This document shows, in pieces, positions 29,016 to 37,428 of a stretch of 64,000 bases of DNA (position 1 is its first letter; each line of letters begins with the position of its first letter). The DNA lies in assembly GCF_032340315.1 (NCBI RefSeq), contig NZ_CP135436.1, positions 1,571,501 to 1,635,500 of the forward strand, read 5' to 3'. This DNA comes from Streptococcus sp. DTU_2020_1001019_1_SI_AUS_MUR_006 (lineage in GTDB: Bacteria > Bacillota > Bacilli > Lactobacillales > Streptococcaceae). Both the position numbers and the translations under genes were made by a program. The notes below the pieces were generated by a model. It was not told where the DNA came from. It did not search any database and saw nothing but the letters and a program-made list of their open reading frames with translations.

Positions 29016-29957
29016 TTAGTTTGAGGCGCTACTGCTGCTGTCAGAAGTTGTTTCGCCTTTGATGTATTGTGTAAAGATATTTTGGAAGGCCTGGTCTTTA
29101 ACTTTAATGTTGGCATCTTGTAATTCTTTACTAATAACACCTTGAACAAAGGTTGCATCATTTTGTTTTTGAGTCAAAATGATTGTTTTAAGTTTTTCTT
29201 TATAATCATCCAAGTTTGAAGATTTTTCTGACTTCTTCGTTAACTTAACAATGTAGAAACTACTTGTATAAGCTTGAGTTCCTGGAGCAGTGATAACATC
29301 TGAAATTCCGTTGACATCAAGAGCAAAAGCTGCTTTCTTAACTACATCTGGTAATTCTGTTGATGCAGAGTCAAAAGTAATTTCTCCACCATTTTCTTTT
29401 GTCTTTTCGTCTGTAGAATTGTCTTTTGCAAGTTGTGCAAAGTCAGCTCCAGACTCTTTTGCTTTGGCAAGAACTTCCTTAGCCTTATCTTCACTGTCAA
29501 GTTTAATAATTTGAGCCGTTACTTCTGGAGTATACTCTTCAAAAGCTTTTTTGTAGTTTTCATCTGTTAATTCAGCTTCAGCAGCTTTCTTAACAGCATA
29601 CTCAACTAATTTACTTGTACGAATTTGAGCTTTACGGCTTTCTGCAGTCATACCTGAACGGGCGAGAATCGTTTGATAGCTATCACCGTATTTCTTTTGT
29701 TCTTCTGCAACTGCATCATCTACTTCTTTATCACTTACTTCTGAACCATATTGTTTTTCAAAAACTTTTTGAATGGTCATATTCAGCAAGACTTGTTGAG
29801 CAGTCGCATTATTTTTGACTTCTTCAAAGAATTGATGCTCAGTAATAACATCGCCTTTCATGCTAATCAAGTCAGTTCCTTCAGAACTGTTTGAACAAGC
29901 AGCCAAAGTAGCTACTGACAACAAGGTGATGGCTCCTGCCATTAGTTTTTTCTTCAT
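29016..29957 (-). CDS. prsA: Foldase lipoprotein PrsA
   Basis: A 313-residue lipoprotein with signal peptide and lipobox LAAC (Cys21). The N-terminal SurA-like chaperone part is followed by a parvulin-type PPIase domain (about 145-240: AQIIKLDSEDKAKEVLAKAK and LPDVVKKAAFALDVNGISDV) and a Ser-rich C-terminus. It helps secreted proteins fold outside the membrane and is known as PpmA/SlrA-type in pneumococci. Its own extended -10 TGGTATAAT is at 30010-30018. Confidence 0.95.
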   Translation of the reverse strand: MKKKLMAGAITLLSVATLAACSNSSEGTDLISMKGDVITEHQFFEEVKNNATAQQVLLNMTIQKVFEKQYGSEVSDKEVDDAVAEEQKKYGDSYQTILARSGMTAESRKAQIRTSKLVEYAVKKAAEAELTDENYKKAFEEYTPEVTAQIIKLDSEDKAKEVLAKAKESGADFAQLAKDNSTDEKTKENGGEITFDSASTELPDVVKKAAFALDVNGISDVITAPGTQAYTSSFYIVKLTKKSEKSSNLDDYKEKLKTIILTQKQNDATFVQGVISKELQDANIKVKDQAFQNIFTQYIKGETTSDSSSSASN

Positions 29958-29978
29958 GTTTACTCCTTTTTCTAAAAA

Positions 29979-30018
29979 CGGTCGAAAATTTCTTTAGACC
30001 GACTCAATCATTATACCA
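29979..30018 (-). promoter_or_regulatory. prsA promoter and 5' hairpin
   Basis: Minus strand TGGTATAAT (TATAAT at 30010-30015) is followed in the leader by the short dyad CGGTC / GACCG (29979-30001). Confidence 0.65.
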
Positions 30019-30096
30019 TATTTTAAAGCAGATAACTTAAATAAGACTAAAAATACTAGCTTTTAAATTTTAAATGATTCCAGTTTTTCTTATTCT

Positions 30097-30126
30097 AAAA
30101 AGAACCTGAACAACAGTTCAAGTTCT
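30097..30126 (-). terminator. Terminator after the proline-rich LPXTG gene
   Basis: Minus strand AGAACTTGAAC / GTTCAGGTTCT with a TGTT loop, followed by TTTTAG. Confidence 0.8.
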
Positions 30127-30147
30127 TGTTTATCGTGAGTTAATTTT

Positions 30148-31512
30148 TTAGTGACGTCCTTTGTAAGTCAGACCAGCTAGACCAATACTTGCAAGTAGGA
30201 GGCCAAATAGAGAAAGTGAAGAACTTTGTTCACCCGTGTTTGGCAAAGCTGGAGTTTCTTTTTTCGAAGTAGGTTTGTCAGCTTTAGAGTTTGAAGTTTG
30301 CCCAACAGGTTTCACAGGAGCTGTTGGAGCAGTATTCGAATTAGTTTGTGGTTTAAGCTCTGGCTTAACTTCTGGTTTTGAAGTATCAGAAGGTTTAGGT
30401 TCTGGCTTAACTTCTGGTTTTGGTGTCTCTGAAGGCTTAGTTTCCGGTTTTACTTCTGGTTTCGGAGTCTCTGATGGCTTAGGTTCCGGTTTTACTTCTG
30501 GTTTCGGTGTTTCTGAAGGCTTAGGTTCTGGCTTAACTTCTGGTTTTGAAGTATCAGAAGGTTTAGGTGCCGGTTTTACCTTCTTGTAAAATAGATACAT
30601 ATAGTTGTATCCATCCACAGAACCAGAATATGTGCTTAATGTATCATAATCCATGTTATAGCCAGGTAGCCACTCATAATGTGAAACCACCTCGAAACCT
30701 TCAATATCTTTATAAATATTAACTGTCTCACCGGGATTCAGAACCCCAAATTCTGACGCAGCAACCTTCTTTCCTCCTGAACCTTTTTCGAGATAATCAA
30801 TACGGTATTTTAACGGTTTCTGCTGTTCTTCAGCTTCAGCAACAGGCTTTTCTGACGGCTTAACCTCTGGTTTTGAAGCATCTGAAGGCTTAGGTTCTGG
30901 CTTAACTTCTGGTTTAGGTGTCTCTGAAGGCTTAGGTGCCGGCTTAACTTCTGGTTTCGGTGTATCAGAAGGTTTAGGTTCTGGCTTAACTTCTGGTTTT
31001 GAAGTATCAGAAGGTTTAGGTTCTGGCTTAACTTCTGGTTTCGGAGTTTCTGAAGGGTTAGGCTCAGGTTTTACTTCTGGTTTTGGTGTATCAGATGGTT
31101 TAGTTTCCGGTTTTACTTCTTCTGATGGTTTGGCATCCGCATTTACCTTCTTATACGATAGATCCATAAATAGACGCCCGTCCGAAAACCCAAAGTTTTC
31201 GCTTACTATGCGGTAGGTCGCATTAAAACCGGGCATCCACTCATCAAAATTCGAGACCACCTGATAGCCATCAATATCTCTATAAATATTGACACTTTCA
31301 CCAGGATTTATAGTTCCAGTTTTTCTTGGAGCTATTTCCTCCCCGGTATCTTTATCATAATATGCGATAGTGTATTCTAACGGACCTCTTTCTTTAGCTT
31401 TTACGACAGTAGTCCCAAAAACAGGCACATCAGTCAAAGCTGGAGCAACAACCCCAAGAGCAGCAACAGATAGCAAAGAAACACCAAGTTTGGTCACTTT
31501 ATTTGTTTTCAT
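30148..31512 (-). CDS. LPXTG surface protein with MucBP-like domains and Pro-rich repeats
   Basis: A 454-residue wall-anchored protein (numbering here from the in-frame ATG at 31515; the ATG at 31512 has better spacing to GGAGG). A signal peptide (about 1-40) is followed by two related MucBP-like domains at about 43-124 and 233-313 (TINPGESVNIYRDIDGYQVV; VLNPGETVNIYKDIEGFEVV). Each is followed by 14-residue repeats of the type KPEVKPEPKPSETP (129-224 and 314-389). LPNTG is at 424-428, then a hydrophobic helix and a short basic end. The probable role is adhesion. A recombinase gene and two inverted sites lie upstream. Confidence 0.9.
   Translation of the reverse strand: MKTNKVTKLGVSLLSVAALGVVAPALTDVPVFGTTVVKAKERGPLEYTIAYYDKDTGEEIAPRKTGTINPGESVNIYRDIDGYQVVSNFDEWMPGFNATYRIVSENFGFSDGRLFMDLSYKKVNADAKPSEEVKPETKPSDTPKPEVKPEPNPSETPKPEVKPEPKPSDTSKPEVKPEPKPSDTPKPEVKPAPKPSETPKPEVKPEPKPSDASKPEVKPSEKPVAEAEEQQKPLKYRIDYLEKGSGGKKVAASEFGVLNPGETVNIYKDIEGFEVVSHYEWLPGYNMDYDTLSTYSGSVDGYNYMYLFYKKVKPAPKPSDTSKPEVKPEPKPSETPKPEVKPEPKPSETPKPEVKPETKPSETPKPEVKPEPKPSDTSKPEVKPELKPQTNSNTAPTAPVKPVGQTSNSKADKPTSKKETPALPNTGEQSSSLSLFGLLLASIGLAGLTYKGRH
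30349..30576 (-). repeat. 42-bp tandem repeats, second Pro-rich block
   Basis: About five 42-bp units encode KPEVKPEPKPS(E/D)T(P/S). They are in frame with the LPXTG gene, so unit number can change without frameshift. Confidence 0.9.
30844..31131 (-). repeat. 42-bp tandem repeats, first Pro-rich block
   Basis: About six imperfect copies of the same 42-bp unit as in 30349-30576. The two blocks and the preceding domain look like one duplicated module. Confidence 0.88.
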
Positions 31513-31603
31513 CATTTCCTCCTTAGGAATGTAGAATTACTTTTTAGGTGGGCAAATACTACAAAATCCTAATTTTTTTGATTTTAGTATTTCGAAAATA
31601 CAC

Positions 31604-31617
31604 CTCAAGCGCTTGAG
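31604..31617. repeat. Perfect 14-bp palindrome in the LPXTG upstream region
   Basis: CTCAAGCGCTTGAG overlaps a possible minus-strand promoter (TTGAGG, 16 bp, TAAAAT). It could be a regulator site or an accessory recombinase site. Confidence 0.6.
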
Positions 31618-31631
31618 CGACAAGGGTTTTG

Positions 31632-31663
31632 GTGTATCGCGTAACGACCGTTAAACGATACAC
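31632..31663 (+). other. Candidate serine-recombinase crossover site 1
   Basis: A 32-bp dyad with left half GTGTATCGCGTAACG, centre AC (31647-31648) and right half CGTTAAACGATACAC. The halves are inverted repeats with two mismatches. A related site lies in inverse orientation at 31750-31781. Confidence 0.6.
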
Positions 31664-31749
31664 TTAAAAAACAAAAAAATACCAATCTAACATAGGCTCA
31701 AAACCTTGTTAAATTCGTATTTTCTGAAATATTCACATTGTTATTTTGA

Positions 31750-31781
31750 ATGTTTCGCCAAACGGTCGTTAATCGAAATAT
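31750..31781 (-). other. Candidate serine-recombinase crossover site 2 (inverted)
   Basis: A 32-bp dyad with left half ATGTTTCGCCAAACG, centre GT (31765-31766) and right half CGTTAATCGAAATAT. Read on the minus strand the centre is AC, matching site 1, so the two sites are inverted relative to each other with centres 118 bp apart. Confidence 0.6.
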
Positions 31782-31793
31782 ATTTACGCCTTC

Positions 31794-31822
31794 ATTGTAG
31801 CATTTTATCTTGTTTTTAGCAA
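31794..31822 (-). promoter_or_regulatory. Promoter overlapping the recombinase stop, facing the LPXTG gene
   Basis: Minus strand TTGCTA (31817-31822), 17 bp spacer, extended -10 TGCTACAAT (TACAAT at 31794-31799). A transcript from here would cross both dyad sites before the LPXTG gene. Confidence 0.55.
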
Positions 31823-32439
31823 GAATTTTGCGAAATATTTTTACGATTGATGGCTACCTTGTTTCGTTCCAAGACTTTATAGATGGTTGAGGTCGAAATT
31901 CGTTCTGTTTTTGCTATTGTTCTGATGCTTGATTTCCCTGCCAAATACTGCTCAATAATTCTCTCTTCCTTATCTCTTGACATTCGCTTGGCACCTAGTT
32001 TGACACCATTTTCCTTGGCTTTCCGAAGTCCTTCACGGGTACGAAATCGCAGATTTTCCAGTTCACTTTCTGCCACAAATCCTAAAATGATGCAAAGTAA
32101 CCTACCGATGAGCGAGTCGGTTTCCAGTTTTTCATGCAAACTGACTAGCTGAATAGCCAAATCATTAAATTGTTCAATCAGCTCTAGTAATCTGAACATG
32201 GAGCGAGTCAGGCGATCTAACTTATAGATAGTAAAAGTGACCTGTTTGCCTTCCTTTGAAAGGTCACAAGCCAATTTTAAGGCTTTTTCGAGTTCTGGGC
32301 GTGCATTGTTTGAACCAGATTCACGTTCGATAAAGAGCTGGTCGCAGTGCTTAAGAGCCTCCATTTGCACCTCCAAGCCCAAGTCTTGCTTGTGGGTAGA
32401 AACGCGAGCATAGCCTATATTGATGGTGGTTTGAAACAT
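31816..32439 (-). CDS. Small serine recombinase (resolvase/invertase family)
   Basis: A 207-residue recombinase with catalytic Ser14 in IGYARVSTHKQ, the conserved YKLDRLTRSMFRLLELIEQ segment, the E helix (GFVAESELENLRFRTREGL) and a C-terminal HTH (SSIRTIAKTERISTSTIYKV). Proteins of this size act as resolvases or DNA invertases at dyad-symmetric sites. Two such dyads lie 35-184 bp downstream, ahead of the LPXTG gene. It appears intact. Whether it inverts, deletes or only resolves is not known. Confidence 0.9.
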   Translation of the reverse strand: MFQTTINIGYARVSTHKQDLGLEVQMEALKHCDQLFIERESGSNNARPELEKALKLACDLSKEGKQVTFTIYKLDRLTRSMFRLLELIEQFNDLAIQLVSLHEKLETDSLIGRLLCIILGFVAESELENLRFRTREGLRKAKENGVKLGAKRMSRDKEERIIEQYLAGKSSIRTIAKTERISTSTIYKVLERNKVAINRKNISQNSC

Positions 32440-32487
32440 AAAAATCCTCCTGTTTTTGATACAGAAGGATTATACGATTTTTTAAAA

Positions 32488-33201
32488 TTATTCCATTTCT
32501 GGTAAACTTACATTTTCCACATTTTTTCTCAGCATGAGAATTCCGTCTCCAAGTGGAACCAAGCTAGCGATTAAACCAGGATTGTCTAAGGTTGCATCAA
32601 ATAGTCTTTGCAAGCCACGATAAATCGTCCGTTGTCCACGTCGGACTTCCATAATATCCCTCGCAATATCTCCTCCTTGGAAAATATCATCCAAGACAAC
32701 GACTCCACCTACTTCGAGGTGTTTGAGGATTTCTGGTAGAAAGACGATATATTTGGACTTGGCAGAATCCATAAATACAAAATCATAGGTCTCAGTCAAC
32801 GTTGACAAGACATCTACCGCATCACCTTCTAAAAGAGTGATTTGTTTGCGTTGATCAAATTTGGCAAAATTCTCCTTGGCAAAACCAATCATCTCAGGAT
32901 TTCGGTCAATAGTGGTAATTTTTGACTTAGGTGAATGCTCTGCCATTAAAAGTGCTGAAAATCCAATTGCTGTGCCAATCTCCAAGATGTTTTTCGGTTG
33001 CATGGTTTCCATAAGGAAACGAAAATAAGCAACCGTTTCATGAGGAATGATGGGAATATTTTCCTTACGAGCGAACTTCTCTAATTCCTTGAGTGAGCCA
33101 GTCACTTGCTTTTGTCTGTGACGCATGAACTCAACAATCTCATGCTTGACAACAGGACGTCGCATATTATGATTGGCATTTTTACTATAAGACTTTACCA
33201 T
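32488..33201 (-). CDS. O-methyltransferase (class I SAM-dependent)
   Basis: A 237-residue Methyltransf_3-type enzyme. The SAM-binding motif is ILEIGTAIGFSALLMAE; DFVFMDSAKSKY and VLDDIFQGG fit the metal-dependent catechol O-methyltransferase-like fold. The substrate is not known; RNA methylation has been shown for a related bacterial enzyme. It follows pepF by 5 bp in the same unit. Confidence 0.9.
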   Translation of the reverse strand: MVKSYSKNANHNMRRPVVKHEIVEFMRHRQKQVTGSLKELEKFARKENIPIIPHETVAYFRFLMETMQPKNILEIGTAIGFSALLMAEHSPKSKITTIDRNPEMIGFAKENFAKFDQRKQITLLEGDAVDVLSTLTETYDFVFMDSAKSKYIVFLPEILKHLEVGGVVVLDDIFQGGDIARDIMEVRRGQRTIYRGLQRLFDATLDNPGLIASLVPLGDGILMLRKNVENVSLPEME

Positions 33202-33206
33202 CTGCC

Positions 33207-35009
33207 TTATGCCAATCCTAATTTTTCAACAAGAGCTTCAAACTCATCTAAACGACGTTCAAAGACAGCAAAGGCATCGTTGAGGTAGTCTTCCTTCTCC
33301 ATATCAACGCCTGCTTTTCTCATGACATTAAGTGGATAGTCTGACTTCCCTGCTTTGAGGTAATCGATATAGCGATCACGATCTTCTTGGCTACCATGTA
33401 CAATCTTTTCAGCCAAGGCTGAAGCTGCTGCAAAACCTGTTGAATATTGATACACATAGTAGTTGTAGTAGAAATGTGGAATACGGGCCCATTCATATTG
33501 AATTTCAGGATTATCTTCCTTACTCAAACCATAGTAAGTTTCATTCAAGTCGGCATAAAGCTCATTTAAGAATTCACTGGTCAAGACTTCACCATTTTGG
33601 TCAGCTTGGTGGATGGCATGCTCAAATTCAGCAAACTGAGTTTGACGGAAGACTGTACCACGGAAGCCATCTAGGAAGTTGTTTAAGATTGCAAAGCGTG
33701 TTGCATCATCTTGAACTTCTTGCAATAATTTTTCTGTCAGGATGTTTTCATTAGTAGTTGAAGCAATTTCTGCTAAGAAAATTGAATAGTCTCCATAAAC
33801 GTATGGCTGGGTTTCACGTGTATAGCTAGAATGCATACTGTGACCAGTCTCATGTACAAGAGTAAAGAGATTATCTAGATTGTCCTGCCAGTTAAGGAGC
33901 ATAAAAGCGTTGGTATCATAAGAACCGCCAGAATATGCACCTGAACGCTTGCCTTGGTTTTCATAAACATCAATCCAACGTTCGTTGAAGGCACGTTTAA
34001 CTCGGCTCAAGTAATCCTCACCAAGAACTGCCAAAGCTTCTTCTGCCTTCTTCAAGGCCTCCTCATAAGTAAAGCTGTATTCCACTGAAGACAATGGTGT
34101 ATAGACATCGTACATTTTGAGGTCAGGAATTCCCAAGATTTTTGAACGTAGTGCAAGATAACGATGCAAAAGTGGCAAGTGTTTGCGAACTGCTGACACT
34201 AGATTGTCATAGACACTTTCTGGTACAAAGTTAGCCGCAAGAGCAGCCTGACGAGCACTCTCATAATTGCGAACTTTAGCACGGTAGTTTTGGACTTTGA
34301 CATTGGTCTGTAGAGTCTTAGCATAGGTGTGTTGGAACTGCTCGTAAGTTGCATAAAGTGCTTCATAGGCACAACGACGTACCTCACGATTTTTTGATTC
34401 CATCAAACGTATGTAGGTTCCGTGAGAGAGTTGCACTTCATTGTCTTCGTCATCCAAAACGTAAGGGAAAGTAAGGTCAGCATTGTCTAGGATAGCAAAG
34501 GTTTCACTTGCCGATCCAAAGATTTCACTGGCTCCTGCAAGCAATTCTTCTTCACGCTGTGAAAGAACATGATCTTTCTTTTGTAAGAGCTGATCAAAAA
34601 AGTGTTTATAGAGCTCAAGTTTAGGTTCAGCAGCCAAGAAAGCAGTCATTTGTTCCTCAGTAATCTCCATAAACTCTGGCTCGTAGAAAGAAAGTGCCTG
34701 ATCAAGCTGGCTATAAATCGTCATAGCCTTAGCATAGTATTCTTGATACTTAGCTTCGCGCGTGTCTTGGTCATTTTTCATATGCGCATAGACATAAAGC
34801 TTCTCCAACTGGCGTTCTAACTCTAGAGAACGTTCAGTGATTTCAAGCAAGCTCTGAGCGCTGTCTAAAAGATGACCTACATATTGGTCAACTGTTTCCA
34901 CTTCCTCTGACAGTTGGTTGAGGGCATCTTCCCAAGCCTGATCAGTAGCAAAGATCGTTGATAGATCCCATTTGTCTTTTTCATTTATTTCATTTCGTTG
35001 TAATACCAT
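33207..35009 (-). CDS. pepF: Oligoendopeptidase F
   Basis: A 600-residue cytosolic M3 zinc metallopeptidase that cleaves medium-length peptides. The zinc motif HETGH is at 386-390, with the third ligand in the helix with EIASTTNE. Length matches PepF/PepB of streptococci. It lies 18 bp after coiA, as in the pneumococcal coiA-pepF pairing, so competence-induced transcription may extend into it. Confidence 0.95.
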   Translation of the reverse strand: MVLQRNEINEKDKWDLSTIFATDQAWEDALNQLSEEVETVDQYVGHLLDSAQSLLEITERSLELERQLEKLYVYAHMKNDQDTREAKYQEYYAKAMTIYSQLDQALSFYEPEFMEITEEQMTAFLAAEPKLELYKHFFDQLLQKKDHVLSQREEELLAGASEIFGSASETFAILDNADLTFPYVLDDEDNEVQLSHGTYIRLMESKNREVRRCAYEALYATYEQFQHTYAKTLQTNVKVQNYRAKVRNYESARQAALAANFVPESVYDNLVSAVRKHLPLLHRYLALRSKILGIPDLKMYDVYTPLSSVEYSFTYEEALKKAEEALAVLGEDYLSRVKRAFNERWIDVYENQGKRSGAYSGGSYDTNAFMLLNWQDNLDNLFTLVHETGHSMHSSYTRETQPYVYGDYSIFLAEIASTTNENILTEKLLQEVQDDATRFAILNNFLDGFRGTVFRQTQFAEFEHAIHQADQNGEVLTSEFLNELYADLNETYYGLSKEDNPEIQYEWARIPHFYYNYYVYQYSTGFAAASALAEKIVHGSQEDRDRYIDYLKAGKSDYPLNVMRKAGVDMEKEDYLNDAFAVFERRLDEFEALVEKLGLA

Positions 35010-35027
35010 AAGTTTCCTCCATCCTTT

Positions 35028-35984
35028 CTATTTTACCACATTTTTTAAGAAATATTGCTGATAAAAAGCTGGGGGATAGAGCTTTTGTGTATCAGTTTTG
35101 GGATTTTGTTGATAATAAGCCTGAAAATTGTCGTAATAGTCCTGCAAATCTATAGTTATCTGGCAAAATCGACCATTTTCTATAGGCCTTACTTGGGGAA
35201 ACCAATCTTGAACATCCAAATTCAGTAGATTCTTTCCCTGAGCATAAGCCTCCCCCTGTTTCCTCATCCAGTAAGGATTTTTATAGTAAAGTTGTTGGCG
35301 AATGTAGTCGCAAATTGTTTCATCTTGTGATACATCCATACTTGCTATTCTTTGCTTCTGATAGGGAAGCCGTAAAATCTCTATGAGATTGCCTTGCCCA
35401 TAAGGAAACTCCCTTATTTGATAATAAAGATTCCCCTTCAAATCTTGATGGATCATGTATTTCAAGCGAAGTATGTCCCTTTGCTGATCTAATTCCCATA
35501 GATGAAAGCCCATATTTTGACTAAAGGAAAGCAGGTCTCTTTGGAGGTGAGTCAAACGTTCCTTTAACCAAAGTTTTTGACCTACTAGCCAAAGTACTTG
35601 GTAGCCATTTTTTCGATAGCCCAGACTTCTTTCCTCCAAAAGTTGGCGAGAAATAGAACTACACTGAACTTCTAAGGCAAGCTGTTTATTGACTAAAATA
35701 TCTGCAATTTGTTTTAGTTGGGGAATGGGACATTCAAGCTCGGCCTTGTCATTTTTCATAGCCCAATTAAAAAGGGCAACCTTATTTTCCAGATGCTCTA
35801 GACTCTCATTTTCGTAGTAAAAATCACACTGTTTGAGCGATACATGGGCAAAATGCGTCCGTAGGTTCTTCCCTTTTCTTAATCGAAGCAAAGCTCCACA
35901 AGCTGGACAAGTATAGCTCTGTTTGACTAATTTATCCTCCAAGGCATTGACTAAGCTTCCTTTTTCATCTCTGGCTAAAAACAT
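35028..35984 (-). CDS. coiA: Competence protein CoiA
   Basis: A 318-residue late competence protein needed for recombination of incoming DNA. The N-terminus has a zinc-finger-like CPAC with a following HFAH segment (THFAHVSLKQC). A nuclease-like core contains IADILVNKQLALEVQCSS, resembling a PD-(D/E)xK fold. The gene follows a SigX-type box at 36005-36012, consistent with competence control. Confidence 0.95.
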   Translation of the reverse strand: MFLARDEKGSLVNALEDKLVKQSYTCPACGALLRLRKGKNLRTHFAHVSLKQCDFYYENESLEHLENKVALFNWAMKNDKAELECPIPQLKQIADILVNKQLALEVQCSSISRQLLEERSLGYRKNGYQVLWLVGQKLWLKERLTHLQRDLLSFSQNMGFHLWELDQQRDILRLKYMIHQDLKGNLYYQIREFPYGQGNLIEILRLPYQKQRIASMDVSQDETICDYIRQQLYYKNPYWMRKQGEAYAQGKNLLNLDVQDWFPQVRPIENGRFCQITIDLQDYYDNFQAYYQQNPKTDTQKLYPPAFYQQYFLKNVVK

Positions 35985-36004
35985 TTATACCCCCTTTACT
36001 ACTT

Positions 36005-36012
36005 TATTCGAA
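36005..36012 (-). promoter_or_regulatory. SigX/ComX cin-box of coiA
   Basis: Minus strand TTCGAATA, one mismatch from the consensus TACGAATA, with a T-rich tract upstream (CCTTTTTCTTATCC). It lies about 20 bp before the coiA start codon. The T-rich part is shared with the tail of the upstream gene's terminator. Confidence 0.7.
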
Positions 36013-36025
36013 AAGGATAAGAAAA

Positions 36026-36044
36026 AGGCTGAGCAAACCAGCCT
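36026..36044 (-). terminator. Terminator after the DUF1887 gene
   Basis: Minus strand AGGCTG / CAGCCT with a 7-nt loop, followed by TTTTTC. Confidence 0.85.
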
Positions 36045-36076
36045 CATGGATTATTTAACGAATTAAGAGAGGAATC

Positions 36077-37225
36077 TTATCCCCTTTTTCTTTTTAATTT
36101 CTTTTCCAACATAGGGATGATGTTAGAAATCTGATCATTTTTTATGACCAAGACTCCGTATTCATGACAACGATTGATGTATACTGGATTTATTTTCCCA
36201 GAACAAACAATTAGTTTTAGACAACTTTCCCCGGCAAAATGGGTGGCATAAAGTTCTAATTCATTTATAGCCTCTACTGATAAGTCTGTCATTTTACAGG
36301 AAATAAAAACAATGGACCTACCTTTACGAAGGACAACATCAATCTCATTTTGTACATTATCAGCCTCAGGGAAAATACCATTCCAATCAATTTCAGCCCC
36401 TATCATACATTCATCAAAATACTCTGACTCTAGCGCTAGAAGGTAAAGATAGAGTTCTAAAATATGGCCTTTGCTCCGACAAAGCAGTTGGGCCTCGGGG
36501 GTAGAAAAAGTATAACTAACCTGTTTAGAAGTTTCCTCTTCAATATGGAGCAAGTCAGCATCTGTTAATAGGGAAATGATAGATTTAGGGTAAGAATAAC
36601 GTTTCCCATTATTCTCTAGCTCTTTTCCTGTTTCAGAATGAAGATTACTTGTCCTTGCCGAAGCAAAAAATTGTGTTACTTTTAACCACTCTTCAGGATT
36701 TGTAAGGGCAAAATTTGCCAGTTTTTTGATAGCAGCAATCTGTTTAGGTGTATGGAAAGGTTGCTTGGACTTTAGTAGTTTACCACCACGTAGGGCAATC
36801 AACTGCTGGATGGATAGAGTCGGAACCACCAGGTTCTTTTTCTCCAATTTTCCAAGCTTCCAGTCATACTGTAGACCATGGTCAACATCCATCGCAAGAA
36901 GTTGTATCTTTCTGTCCAAAGCATACTGATACATAAAAATAGCTAATATCGAATCTCCTCCAAAAACATCTAAGGTCACTGAATCATAGTTAGTCAAGAA
37001 AAGATTCAAATCATCCGTAATCTTATTTAGACTTATTTGCCTAAAATGCACTTGCTTTACATGGGAAACTTGATCCAACAAAAAATGTTTCAAGGCCAAT
37101 CTTTCATCTTCTGTAATTTTTTTCAGGGAGAGAAATAAAACCTCATCACAATCACAAATAAAAGTCTGATAAACATTTTTCTCGATAGTGTGATGATCAA
37201 AAAGTTCGACTAAAAGACTAGGCAT
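36077..37225 (-). CDS. DUF1887 (Card1/Can2-like) protein: CARF-like plus PD-(D/E)xK nuclease
   Basis: A 382-residue protein with the architecture of Card1/Can2 nucleases. An N-terminal Rossmann/CARF-like domain (about 1-145) has TLDVFGGDS at 84-92, where CARF members usually have a TGGTK-type loop. A middle winged-helix-like part lies at about 150-255. A C-terminal nuclease has Glu257, Asp296 in NEIDVVL and SCK at 309-311 in place of the common E-x-K. Known members are switched on by cyclic oligoadenylate from type III CRISPR systems. No cas gene or array is present here. The gene has its own promoter and terminator and sits between coiA and tehB. Confidence 0.82.
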   Translation of the reverse strand: MPSLLVELFDHHTIEKNVYQTFICDCDEVLFLSLKKITEDERLALKHFLLDQVSHVKQVHFRQISLNKITDDLNLFLTNYDSVTLDVFGGDSILAIFMYQYALDRKIQLLAMDVDHGLQYDWKLGKLEKKNLVVPTLSIQQLIALRGGKLLKSKQPFHTPKQIAAIKKLANFALTNPEEWLKVTQFFASARTSNLHSETGKELENNGKRYSYPKSIISLLTDADLLHIEEETSKQVSYTFSTPEAQLLCRSKGHILELYLYLLALESEYFDECMIGAEIDWNGIFPEADNVQNEIDVVLRKGRSIVFISCKMTDLSVEAINELELYATHFAGESCLKLIVCSGKINPVYINRCHEYGVLVIKNDQISNIIPMLEKKLKRKRG

Positions 37226-37339
37226 GGCGCTACCTCCCTATTAAAAATTTGCTAGTTATATGGAAAATTCAAAATTTCTTATTATAAACTTCATAGAAAT
37301 ATGGGTTAATAGATTGTCTTAAGCATTTTCTACACATCT

Positions 37340-37348
37340 AGTATAGCA
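37340..37348 (-). promoter_or_regulatory. Promoter of the DUF1887 gene
   Basis: Extended -10 TGCTATACT (TATACT at 37340-37345). The leader is about 110 nt, with GGGAGG before the start codon. Confidence 0.6.
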
Positions 37349-37384
37349 TAATTCAGTTGATTGGCCCTCAAGTCTTTATATAAA

Positions 37385-37421
37385 AAAACGAATAGAAATT
37401 GATAGCTTCTCTATTCGTTTT
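37385..37421 (-). terminator. Terminator after tehB
   Basis: AAAACGAATAGA / TCTATTCGTTTT with a 13-nt loop, followed on the minus strand by further T's. It insulates tehB from the DUF1887 gene. Confidence 0.9.
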
Positions 37422-37428
37422 AAGATTT

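Noticed and set aside
30236..30589. Long open frame on the plus strand through the Pro-rich repeats
   Set aside because: It is a mirror of the 42-bp repeat on the opposite strand, without ribosome-binding site, and encodes a low-complexity Gly/Ser/Leu pattern.
30349..31131. Regular repeats resembling a CRISPR array
   Set aside because: The units are contiguous 42-bp coding repeats with no unique spacers, in frame inside the LPXTG gene.
31707..31737. Plus-strand promoter inside the putative invertible segment (TTGTTA, 18 bp, TATTCA)
   Set aside because: The -10 matches only half of the consensus, so I do not claim a movable promoter.
36077..37225. Type III CRISPR locus suggested by the DUF1887 gene
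   Set aside because: No repeat-spacer array and no cas gene is visible anywhere in the window; only the single nuclease gene is supported.
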